Below are positions 46,580 through 54,469 of a stretch of 64,000 nucleotides of DNA, piece by piece. How positions within the stretch are numbered: the first letter of the stretch is position 1; every line of letters starts with the position of its first letter. A program made the position numbers and the translations under genes. Under the pieces are notes generated by a model that worked only from the letters and a program-made list of their open reading frames with translations, was not told the origin of the DNA and ran no database searches. This stretch comes from Pseudodesulfovibrio sp. (lineage in GTDB: Bacteria; Desulfobacterota; Desulfovibrionia; Desulfovibrionales; Desulfovibrionaceae), in assembly GCA_016342345.1 (NCBI GenBank), contig JAEINO010000011.1:1-64000 (forward strand). Reading direction: 5' to 3'.

Positions 46580-47641
46580 TTACGGAAACAGCACTTCCAC
46601 CTGCTCGGAAGCTGGCTTGCGCTTGACAATCTCACCTATGCGGTAAGCGTCGATATCATCCATGGAATCAAGCATTTCCAAGGCCTTGTCGGCTGTGTCC
46701 GCATCACAAATGAGAATGTACCCGATCCCGCAGTTGAAAATCTGAAGCATTTCGGGCCAGGAAAGCTCACCCTGCGCCTTGAGCCAATCAAAGATTGGAA
46801 GCATGGGCCAAGAGCCGAACTCGATCTTGGCGGAAGTCTCTTCAGGCAGAACACGCGGCACGTTGTCGTAAAAACCACCGCCAGTGACATGGACCATGCC
46901 CTTGATCTCAAGGGATTTCAGCAACTCGACCACCGGCCTCACATAGAGTTTGGTCGGCTGGATAAGCACCTCTGCCACGGTCCTGTCGGAACCAGGAAAG
47001 GACTCGTCGGCCTTGAGACCGGATTCGCCGAAAAGCTTGCGAATGAGTGAATACCCGTTGGAATGGGCACCGGATGAACCAAGGCCGATAAGCACATCGC
47101 CGGGAGTCACGGACTTGCCGGACACAACCTTGGGCGTATCAACCATACCAACTGCAAAACCGGACAGATCGTACTCGCCGTCAGGATAAAAACCGGGCAT
47201 CTCGGCGGTTTCTCCGCCCAGAAGTGCGCAATCAGAATCGCGACAGCCTTGGCATACACCGGAAACAACTTGCTCGGCCACGCCGGATTCGAGCTTGCCG
47301 GTGGCAAAATAATCGAGGAAGAAAAGTGGGGTCGCCCCTTGAACAAGCACATCATTCACGGACATGGCAACCAAATCGATACCCACGGTATCGTGTTTGT
47401 CGAACATGAAGGCAAGCTTGAGCTTGGTACCCACGCCATCGGCTCCGGCCACGAGCATGGGAGCCTCCATACCGGTCACGTTGGGCTTGAACAACCCTCC
47501 GAAACCTCCAATATCTGTTGCCACGCCGGGCGTGAAGGTGGATTTCACCATGTCTTTTATGCGGCTGACAAAAAGATTGCCCGCCTCGATGTTAACACCG
47601 GCTGCGGTATATGCTTGGGAACGTTTGGCACTGTCGCTCAT
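46580..47641 (-). CDS. purM: Phosphoribosylformylglycinamidine cyclo-ligase (AIR synthetase)
   Basis: 353 residues from ATG 47641 (MSDSAKRSQAYTAAGVNIEAG), after AGGAGCCAGAT; the longer frame is unsupported. The ATP/magnesium-binding loop is VAGADGVGTKLKLAF, with GIDLVAMSVNDVLVQGA and LLGGETAEMPGFY, all family signatures. Converts FGAM to aminoimidazole ribonucleotide in purine synthesis. No other pur gene is adjacent. Confidence 0.97.
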   Translation of the reverse strand: MSDSAKRSQAYTAAGVNIEAGNLFVSRIKDMVKSTFTPGVATDIGGFGGLFKPNVTGMEAPMLVAGADGVGTKLKLAFMFDKHDTVGIDLVAMSVNDVLVQGATPLFFLDYFATGKLESGVAEQVVSGVCQGCRDSDCALLGGETAEMPGFYPDGEYDLSGFAVGMVDTPKVVSGKSVTPGDVLIGLGSSGAHSNGYSLIRKLFGESGLKADESFPGSDRTVAEVLIQPTKLYVRPVVELLKSLEIKGMVHVTGGGFYDNVPRVLPEETSAKIEFGSWPMLPIFDWLKAQGELSWPEMLQIFNCGIGYILICDADTADKALEMLDSMDDIDAYRIGEIVKRKPASEQVEVLFP

Positions 47642-47799
47642 ATCTGGCTCCTGAAATGTGTTCGAGATGCAAGGGTTATAGATTGTTGCCCGCTCAAGTT
47701 CAAGTGGAGACTTTACCGGCTCGCGATTTGCATTGCTTTTCCATATCCTGATATCTAGTATTGGTATACATGGAAAAAGCACAGTGCATAGGAGGAACA

Positions 47800-48081
47800 A
47801 TGCGCCGTTTCAATAAAATTGCCATTTTCATCGTGACCGTTGTTCTTTTGACAGCCGCACTGGCTCTGGCCGGAACAAAATTCAAAAATGAAGACACAGC
47901 GGTCAATCGCCAAAACAACACCTTTGGCACCGACTCAGGCGAAAACACGAGCACAACGACATTCGCCACGAACAATACTGACGACACCACCATCAAGACC
48001 AAGGCCCGTCACAAGAAGGAACCGGTTGACTGGTATGACAAAATCATCATCACGGTAGACCCGGATACAACCTGGCCCTAA
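47800..48081 (+). CDS. Small secreted hypothetical protein
   Basis: 93 residues from ATG 47800 after AGGAGGAACA. A signal peptide (RRFNKIAIFIVTVVLLTAALALAG) leads to a short mature chain rich in Thr, Asn and Asp (NTFGTDSGENTSTTTFATNN), then a basic stretch KARHKKE and a hydrophobic DWYDKIIITVDPDTTWP end. No family recognised. Probably periplasmic. Confidence 0.6.
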   Translation: MRRFNKIAIFIVTVVLLTAALALAGTKFKNEDTAVNRQNNTFGTDSGENTSTTTFATNNTDDTTIKTKARHKKEPVDWYDKIIITVDPDTTWP

Positions 48082-48201
48082 TAAAAAACATCGATCAGCG
48101 CAACCATACAAACTGACAAAAAATCATACGCATTTTTCAACAGCTCAACCGATGACGTAGGCCGTTCCATCTGGCATACTACTTTGACGGGAGAAGTTAT
48201 C

Positions 48202-49221
48202 ATGCATGAAGCCAGACTTTGGAAACAGCTCAAGGATGGTGCAGTCCAATGCCGTCTCTGCAATCATTATTGCGCCATCAAGCCAGGATCACGCGGCAAG
48301 TGCGGCGTCCGTAAAAACACGGATGGCGTATTGTACTCGCTCAATTACGGGAAAATTGCGGCCCTGAACCTCGACCCGGTCGAAAAAAAGCCACTCTATC
48401 ATTTCCAGCCAGGAACGCGCACCTATTCCTTTGCCACAATGGGCTGCAACTTTACATGCGCCTTCTGCCAAAACTGGTCACTGTCCCAAGCTCCACATGA
48501 ACATGACCGCATCGAAGGCAGAGCCATGACACCTGAAGCTCTGGTTGACGAAGCCCTCAATCTCAAGGCCGCAAGCATCTCATATACCTACTCCGAACCG
48601 ACCATCTTTTTCGAAACAATGCAGGATACAGCCCGGCTGGCAAAGGAAAAGGGGTTGAAAAACATCATGGTCTCCAACGGCTTCATGAGCCGGGAGTGCC
48701 TGGATGAACTTGCCCCGTTCATCAATGCCATCAACGTGGATCTCAAGGCCTTTACCGAAGGCTTCTACGAAAGCATTACAGGCGCGCGCCTCAAGCCGGT
48801 ACTTGAGAATCTCAAATACATCAAACACACCCTCAAGTGGTGGCTTGAAGTGACCACTCTGCTCATCCCCGGCAAGAACGATTCGCCGGACGAACTCGAT
48901 CAGCTCACGGATTTTCTGGTCAAGGAACTTGGTACGGACACGCCATGGCACATCTCCCGCTTTCACCCGAACTACAAGATGAATGACGCGGATGTGACCC
49001 AGCGCAACAGTTTGGAGGCAGCCTATGAATTAGGCAAGTCCAAAGGCCTCAAATACGTATACATAGGCAACATGCCCAGCGCACAGCATCAATACACGAA
49101 CTGTCCAGGTTGCGGAGAACTGCTCATCGACCGATCCGGATTTTCCTCCACACCCCCGGCCATACGCAATGGGAAATGCATAAAATGCGGTGAACCCATC
49201 TCCGGCGTAAATATGGGGTGA
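48202..49221 (+). CDS. amrS: AmmeMemoRadiSam-system radical SAM enzyme
   Basis: 339 residues from ATG 48202 (GGGAGAAGTTATC site). The N-terminal CRLCNHYCAIKPGSRGKCGVR and the radical SAM motif MGCNFTCAFCQNW are the AmrS/PflA-like hallmarks. A C-terminal zinc ribbon (CPGCGELL ... CIKCGEPI) is typical. The cognate AmrA and AmrB are not in this window. The physiological substrate remains unclear. The 120 bp upstream show no other gene. Confidence 0.9.
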   Translation: MHEARLWKQLKDGAVQCRLCNHYCAIKPGSRGKCGVRKNTDGVLYSLNYGKIAALNLDPVEKKPLYHFQPGTRTYSFATMGCNFTCAFCQNWSLSQAPHEHDRIEGRAMTPEALVDEALNLKAASISYTYSEPTIFFETMQDTARLAKEKGLKNIMVSNGFMSRECLDELAPFINAINVDLKAFTEGFYESITGARLKPVLENLKYIKHTLKWWLEVTTLLIPGKNDSPDELDQLTDFLVKELGTDTPWHISRFHPNYKMNDADVTQRNSLEAAYELGKSKGLKYVYIGNMPSAQHQYTNCPGCGELLIDRSGFSSTPPAIRNGKCIKCGEPISGVNMG

Positions 49222-49414
49222 GAGAGCTTGCCAACACTGTTTTTTTCCAGTAGAGATCAATCCCTCCGGCGCAGTTGTCGCACCAAGGCCCTTGTCAGAT
49301 AGTTGAGGATATCCTCTGACAAGGCGCAAGTTTTTTCAGGAACACAGTGTATTCCGATACGCACATGCCTGAAAGACGCAGCAACCCAGCCAGCAAGAAT
49401 CTTCAACAATCTGA

Positions 49415-49491
49415 CGGGGCGTGGCGCAGTCTGGTAGCGCGCCTGCTTTGGGAGCAGGATGCCGGGAGTTCAAATCTCTTCGCCCCGACCA
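49415..49491 (+). tRNA. tRNA-Pro (UGG)
   Basis: 77 nt including encoded CCA. Acceptor stem CGGGGCG pairs with CGCCCCG; anticodon loop TTTGGGA gives UGG; T-loop TTCAAAT; 3' end ACCA. The last 23 bases are repeated at 51803-51825, so this tRNA served as an integration site. Confidence 0.95.
49468..49490 (+). repeat. attL-like site (tRNA-Pro 3' end)
   Basis: 23-bp GTTCAAATCTCTTCGCCCCGACC at the tRNA 3' end, matched at 22 of 23 positions by 51803-51825. Bounds a 2.3-kb island. Confidence 0.7.
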
Positions 49492-49500
49492 GTAAAGAAC

Positions 49501-49535
49501 AGCGATTTCAAGCACTTGCTTGGAATCGCTTTTTT
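49501..49535 (+). terminator. tRNA-Pro terminator
   Basis: AGCGATT...AATCGCT with inner CAAGC / GCTTG stem and a T5 tail. Confidence 0.8.
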
Positions 49536-49989
49536 GTTTTTGCATTTCGTACAAGGAGAGTACAAGACTTAAAAAAACCAACTCCACACCATTAAGGTGC
49601 TCCCAATCTCCCCCCTCTGGCTTGGAACCAAAAGGCAGCGTAACCTGTAAACTTGTCCACCTTAAATTCGCCGCTCAATAGTCCGAAGAATCGAGGCCAT
49701 ATATGGATGGATCAGAGAGTAAAGCCGGATTGATTTGGCTCAGATAGGAGAAAGAAGGCCATGGGGGAAGTCGTCCCATGAACAATATGTACAAGAGGTC
49801 ACAGAAAATCTTTTCAGATTAATTTCAGCTGAAGCTACTCGTTGGAACCCCTCTGTTGTCACTCTCTCACTATTACTGAGAGGTACAAGCCCAGACCTGT
49901 TCTGGGGTCATTTCCGTAGCAGGCATCCTTGATACCGGACTTCACAGCCGCCACTTAACCATACACTTTTACCCGTCTCGCTTGCTCTA
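49536..49989. other. Non-coding or decayed DNA inside the tRNA-Pro island
   Basis: No convincing gene. A 65-codon frame with a TTG start at 49735 has no family signal. No integrase is recognisable, so the enzyme that made the island has been lost or acted in trans. Confidence 0.4.
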
Positions 49990-50143
49990 GGGAAACGCTG
50001 ATTAATTCAATCTTCAGGAAGTGCTGTAAAATTATTCGCGGGCAAGGCGCGCAAAAAAGTCAAGGCTGACGCGTGCTTCCTGCACGCTAGGGTTTGATTT
50101 TTTTGCAGCAACGAAGCCAGAGGGCAATTATGCAGTACTTCCC
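49990..50143 (+). mobile_element. 154-bp TA-flanked hairpin element, copy A4
   Basis: Between TA 49988-49989 and 50144-50145. Same subtype as A2 with perfect GCGTGC-TTCCT-GCACGC. Its right edge makes the TAG stop of the RTX gene. Confidence 0.85.
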
Positions 50144-51591
50144 TAGTGGTCTTCGTTCAACCAAGCGGGGTCGAATTCGGTAGAGCCATCCACCTGGCTG
50201 GATGACAGCTCATTTCCCGCACTAACCCAGACTTCGTTGGCGGTCATTTCTACGCCTTGAAGAGTGAGCGTTGTTTCACCATATGAAATAACGGTATTGC
50301 CGCCATCTGAGGACACATTAAGCTGATCAGGCGACGTCAACCCCTGAAACTGGAGTGTGTCTTCTGCTGGATTGAAATCAGTAATAGTATCTGAACCATC
50401 ATTAGCTCCATACACGAAGATATCGTTTCCCGCTCCGCCCGTGAGGATGTCGTTGCCAGTGCCACCATCCATTGTGTCGTTGCCATCACCACCATACATT
50501 AAGTCATGACCATCGCCGCCACTCAGAATGTCATCGCCAGCGTCGCCTCCTATTGTATCGTTGCCAGAGCCGCCATCGACGACATCGCTTCCTTCTCCGC
50601 CCACAAGAAAATCGTTGCCTTTTTCGCCATACAGAGTGTCATCACCAGCACCACCATTCATCGTGTCGTCGGCATCGTTGTCCCAGCCCGTGTAGGATTC
50701 GTCGTGCGCCATGCCGCCCTTCATAACATCGTTACCAGCACCGCCATTCATAGTATCGTTGCCACGACCACCATTCATCGTGTCGTTGCCATCGCCGCCA
50801 GTCATCTCGTCATCTCCAGAGCCGCCATTCATGTTATCGTTACCAACGCCGCCATGCATTGTGTCAGCGTGAGCACCGCCATCCATGTAGTCGTTCCCAG
50901 AACCACCATGCATATAGTCATCGCTAGTGCCGCCAAACATAGAGTCGTGGCCAGCCCCGCCATCGAGGGAATCGTCCCAACGACCGCCATCCATAAAGTC
51001 ATTGCCAGAACCGCCATCCATTGTATCATCGTGATCGCCGCCAAGCATGGAGTCGTTTCCAGTGCCTCCTTTCATCATGTCCATACCTGAACCACCACGC
51101 ATTGTGTCATCGCCAGAACCGCCATCCATATAATCGCTGGAAGTATTGCTTTCACCAGAAGACTCACCCCAGAAATCGCCCTCCATTTTGTCATTGCCGC
51201 TGCCGCCATACAGCTTGTCATGCCCCTCCCCGCCTCTTATCCAGTCGTCGCCAGACAGACCATACAGCGTGTCATGCCCGTCTCCGCCATCCAAGCAGTT
51301 GCTGGGTGCAAGTAAACTATCAATCGTAATATCGTTTTCACTAAAAGCAGAAAGTTTATGCGTCTTACCACCGACCACCTGCTCTAATTCCTGATCAGAT
51401 AACTCACCCTCTGGAGGCGTCAAAGCCTGACGAATTTCCTCAATACTTACAGGTATATCACGCGCCTCAGCATATTTTTGAACTTCAGCAATGAGGGCTT
51501 CTGGCGAGGAACTTCCTGCTAGCTTCGAACGGAAGTCAGGGTCATTTGCTATTTGTGTGTACAGTGCGCGGGCGTTGTTCGGTGGGGTCAT
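50143..51591 (-). CDS. RTX calcium-binding protein with Nif11-like double-glycine leader
   Basis: 482 residues from ATG 51591 (AAGGA 10 nt upstream). Residues 1-75 look like a Nif11-type leader: NARALYTQIANDPDFRSKL, ALIAEVQKYAEARDIPVS and SDQELEQVVGGK, with the cleavage Gly-Gly at 74-75. Residues 100-385 are about thirty RTX nonapeptides (GGxGxDxxx, many GGSGND, MDGG and MHGG variants) that bind calcium in a beta-roll. The tail (GSDTITDFNPAEDTLQFQG ... TLTLQGVEMTANEVWVSAG) is a type I secretion-like end. Presumably exported through a peptidase-containing ABC transporter, but none is adjacent. The repeats are unusually uniform, suggesting recent expansion. TAG stop is at hairpin element A4. 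Confidence 0.85.
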   Translation of the reverse strand: MTPPNNARALYTQIANDPDFRSKLAGSSSPEALIAEVQKYAEARDIPVSIEEIRQALTPPEGELSDQELEQVVGGKTHKLSAFSENDITIDSLLAPSNCLDGGDGHDTLYGLSGDDWIRGGEGHDKLYGGSGNDKMEGDFWGESSGESNTSSDYMDGGSGDDTMRGGSGMDMMKGGTGNDSMLGGDHDDTMDGGSGNDFMDGGRWDDSLDGGAGHDSMFGGTSDDYMHGGSGNDYMDGGAHADTMHGGVGNDNMNGGSGDDEMTGGDGNDTMNGGRGNDTMNGGAGNDVMKGGMAHDESYTGWDNDADDTMNGGAGDDTLYGEKGNDFLVGGEGSDVVDGGSGNDTIGGDAGDDILSGGDGHDLMYGGDGNDTMDGGTGNDILTGGAGNDIFVYGANDGSDTITDFNPAEDTLQFQGLTSPDQLNVSSDGGNTVISYGETTLTLQGVEMTANEVWVSAGNELSSSQVDGSTEFDPAWLNEDH

Positions 51592-51802
51592 GGGCAAGAG
51601 TTCCTTATAGAGTGTGCATTGACCAAGAGGAATTGAGTTTCATTAAGTAGTAGATGCTGTATCAGATAGAATAGTTTCATTAAAGTTAAAATCACTGAAC
51701 ATTAAGCGTAGGCTGCTTGAAACTGGTACAGAACAGTGGTACATTCAACACACCAAGAGACAAGGGTAACATGTTGAGATGATAGCGATTAATATTTAAC
51801 TC

Positions 51803-51825
51803 GTTCAAATTTCTTCGCCCCGACC
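51803..51825 (+). repeat. attR-like site (tRNA-Pro 3' end duplicate)
   Basis: Copy of the tRNA-Pro 3' end (22 of 23 identical with 49468-49490), followed by its own terminator-like hairpin. Marks the far end of the island. Confidence 0.7.
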
Positions 51826-51837
51826 CGTAAACAATTA

Positions 51838-51870
51838 AGCAGACCAAACACTTGGCTTGGTCTGCTTTTT
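51838..51870 (+). terminator. Former tRNA-Pro terminator
   Basis: AGCAGACCAA (51838-51847) / TTGGTCTGCT (51857-51866), with a T5 tail. Probably the original terminator of the tRNA, displaced by island insertion. Confidence 0.75.
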
Positions 51871-52060
51871 CTTTTCAGAGACTCACCCCACTCCACTTCT
51901 TCCATACCTTATGAAGTGAAATCACGACGAATTCATCGTTTGAGGATTTGTCTAAGCAACATTTTACAACAGAGTCCCTTTCCATTCTCTGCTTTGTGCT
52001 TGAGAAGAAATGGGGACGGACTTTCCCGAAACAAAAAATTAAAGAGACAAGCCTCTTCTA
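51871..52060. other. Intergenic, nothing recognised
   Basis: Between the island end and hairpin element A5. No supported ORF or RNA. Confidence 0.35.
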
Positions 52061-52214
52061 GGGAAGTACTGATTAATTCAATTTTCAGGAAGTGCTGTAG
52101 AATTATTCGCTGGCAAGGCGCAAGAAAACATCAAGGCCGACGCGTACTTCCTGTACGCTAGGATTTGAGGTTTTTAAAGCAACGAAGCCAGCGGACAATT
52201 ATGCAGTGCTTCCC
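52061..52214 (+). mobile_element. 154-bp TA-flanked hairpin element, copy A5
   Basis: Near-identical to A1. Between TA 52059-52060 and TA 52215-52216. Right edge makes the TAG stop of the DAACS symporter gene. Confidence 0.85.
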
Positions 52215-53533
52215 TAGGAAAAGGACTCCGCTTTGTCTCTAACGAGATTCTTGCCCTTTGTAGGCGAGAGCATGGCGGCGACTGTATAGTTTGGATAGGT
52301 CGAAACAAGGGTAATGATTGGATCAGTGATGGGGTCAACCGTGAGCAGGATGATGATTATGGCCTCGGACGGAACGCCCAAAGGAGCGAGGACCAAAGAA
52401 ATCATGGTGCGTGAAATGATGCTCGGCGCGCCTGATGCCGCCATTCCTGCCAAAATGGAAAGGACAAAGACACTCGCCAGATTCATGAAGCTGAGCGGAA
52501 TATTATACAGATAGAAGGAATATATTGAGCCAATACAAAAGACCATGCTTTTCCCGTACTTGCAGAGGGAATGGCCCAGAGAAACTGTCAGGTTGCTGCT
52601 CCCTTTGTCGAGTCCGAGTTCTTCCAGGGCTGCCAGTGCCGTTGGCAATGTGGGGAAACTGCTTCGGGTCGAAAGCGCGATAAAAATAGGTGCTTTCAAC
52701 AGGGCAGCCTGTTTGAGTGGTCCAAGGCCGGTTGCTGTCCAGAAAAAAAAGACTGAAACCGCAAGAACAACCAGCGATGAAACCCAGATCATCAACACGA
52801 AACTGCCCAGAGCCAAGAGGAATTCCGTATTGACACTCTTGAACTGGTTGGCAAGCAAAGCCCACAGACCCAATGGTAAAAACCAGATAATGACGTCTAT
52901 GAGTTTTTGCATCACTTCAAAAATTGCATCGGAAACAGAAATGATTAAATGTCGACTTTTTTCTTCGACAAACTTGAGCATTATGGAAAAGAGCAGGAAA
53001 AATGTTAAGATTTGCAACAAGCTCTTTGTGGAAAGTGCCTCAAAAATATTTTCAGCGACAAGCTGTTTTACAAAAAGCTCTATGCCTGAATCTTCTTCAG
53101 CCACCGGAGAGTCCGTGGAGCTTATGTCGTAAATTACCGACTGAAAACCGAGACCACCGGGGGTATTGCCTTGTGCATCATTGCTGACCATCAATGAGCC
53201 GACAGTGGTGCTCAGATCTTCGCCGATATTGAAGGCCTTGAACATACCCAAGGAACAAATGAGCCCCGTAAGGCAGGCCATTGCTATGAAACCCAAAAAG
53301 AGGGAGAGCATCTTCTTGATGTTACCGCCATCACTTGTGTTGCTGAAAAGTGACCCCACACTGCTGATGATGGCGCAGATAATTATGGGCATGACACACA
53401 TGTTCAGCAATGCCAGGAATATATCGCCTACGGGTTTGATCGTGTCCGTAAGATCGGGAGCGTATAAACCTGTAAGAAGACCAGCTACGCAGGCAGCAAG
53501 TATCATTAATGGATGGGTCAGTATTTTTCTCAT
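52214..53533 (-). CDS. Dicarboxylate/amino acid:cation symporter (DAACS)
   Basis: 439 residues from ATG 53533 (MRKILTHPLMILAACVAGLLTG); a TTG-initiated frame from 53587 overlaps the upstream gene and is unlikely. Eight to ten membrane segments and two re-entrant hairpins, with SSFPTLPTALAALEELGLDKG and the ISRTMISLVLAPLGVPSEAIIIILLTVDPITDP region of the glutamate/dicarboxylate fold. It would take up a dicarboxylate or amino acid with Na+ or H+ at the inner membrane. It is 22 bp after a periplasmic binding protein and in the same unit as a SpoIIE phosphatase. The TAG stop is at the edge of hairpin element A5. Confidence 0.88.
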   Translation of the reverse strand: MRKILTHPLMILAACVAGLLTGLYAPDLTDTIKPVGDIFLALLNMCVMPIIICAIISSVGSLFSNTSDGGNIKKMLSLFLGFIAMACLTGLICSLGMFKAFNIGEDLSTTVGSLMVSNDAQGNTPGGLGFQSVIYDISSTDSPVAEEDSGIELFVKQLVAENIFEALSTKSLLQILTFFLLFSIMLKFVEEKSRHLIISVSDAIFEVMQKLIDVIIWFLPLGLWALLANQFKSVNTEFLLALGSFVLMIWVSSLVVLAVSVFFFWTATGLGPLKQAALLKAPIFIALSTRSSFPTLPTALAALEELGLDKGSSNLTVSLGHSLCKYGKSMVFCIGSIYSFYLYNIPLSFMNLASVFVLSILAGMAASGAPSIISRTMISLVLAPLGVPSEAIIIILLTVDPITDPIITLVSTYPNYTVAAMLSPTKGKNLVRDKAESFS

Positions 53534-53555
53534 GATAAATCGTGTGGGTTGGTGG

Positions 53556-54443
53556 TTATTTTTGCCAAAGTTCCGGGTACTTGGCAATCAAGGCATCAGA
53601 GGTCAATGGTTCCTGATGATTGGCAGCGATATACAAGTCCAGCCAATACTGCAGCATCGAATCCCCCTGTGGTGTTGCTATGGCAATGGGGTCCGTCCTG
53701 TCCTTGATACGGTAGACATTCAGATGAAGTGCTATATCAGGTCTCTCTCGTATGAGACTCATGAGCGTGAATTCGTCACGCATGAGTCCATCTATTTCAC
53801 CCTTGAGAAGCATTTCCACCAGATCATCCCAGCCGCCTTCAATTATTTCAGCTTTCGGGAATAGATTTCGAGCATACTCAACGTACGACGTTGAAATGCG
53901 TGCTCCCACTTTGAATTTCATGCCCTTCAGATCGGCAATGGGAGATTCCTTCCTGATTTTATTTGTCGTAATGAACTTTTTATTGAGCGCAAGTCCCTGA
54001 TGAAAAACAAGGTATGGTTTGGTAAAACGCACCTTGGTCGCCCTTTTCATGGTGGAACTCATTTTGCAAATGACAACATCAAAGTCCTTTCCTGTGGAGA
54101 CCCGGCTGATCAACTCGGAATAACTTTTCGAGGTGCGATCAAAAGAGACGCTCGTGCCCAATTGTTGCGCGATGTTATTTGCGAGCTCTATATCAAGTCC
54201 GTAAAGGGAACCATCCTTTCGTGTCATGACAAATGGGGGTTTGTCTTTATAATAAAGACCGACTCGCAAGGTTCCGCGTTGTATTATTTCCGAGAGATTT
54301 TGGACAGGTTTCTCCGGCGTCCCCGCCAAAAGCTGGGGAGGGGATACAAGCATCAAGAAAAAATAACACGCTGCCACGAGAAATCCCTTCATGATGGATT
54401 TGGCAGATACTGTTTCGCGCATGGGTATAACCTTCGGATTCAT
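53556..54443 (-). CDS. Periplasmic solute-binding protein, SBP_bac_3 type
   Basis: 295 residues; the first Met could also be at residue 8 or 18. A signal segment (MKGFLVAACYFFLMLVSPPQLLAG) is followed by RGTLRVGLYYKDKPPFVMTRKDGSLYGLDIELANNIAQQLG, the family-3 amino acid-binding pattern, and VVICKMSSTMKRATKVRFTKPYLVFHQG. Lies between a SpoIIE-type membrane phosphatase and a symporter, with gaps of 26 and 22 bp, so it may sense the transported ligand for the phosphatase. No ABC permease genes are present. Confidence 0.85.
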   Translation of the reverse strand: MNPKVIPMRETVSAKSIMKGFLVAACYFFLMLVSPPQLLAGTPEKPVQNLSEIIQRGTLRVGLYYKDKPPFVMTRKDGSLYGLDIELANNIAQQLGTSVSFDRTSKSYSELISRVSTGKDFDVVICKMSSTMKRATKVRFTKPYLVFHQGLALNKKFITTNKIRKESPIADLKGMKFKVGARISTSYVEYARNLFPKAEIIEGGWDDLVEMLLKGEIDGLMRDEFTLMSLIRERPDIALHLNVYRIKDRTDPIAIATPQGDSMLQYWLDLYIAANHQEPLTSDALIAKYPELWQK

Positions 54444-54469
54444 ATTTCAGTTTGTTATGCCTTATCCTG

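Noticed and set aside
49735-49932. 65-codon ORF in the tRNA-Pro island as an integrase remnant
   Set aside because: No tyrosine-recombinase motifs (R...HxxR...Y) are visible and it begins with TTG without a site.
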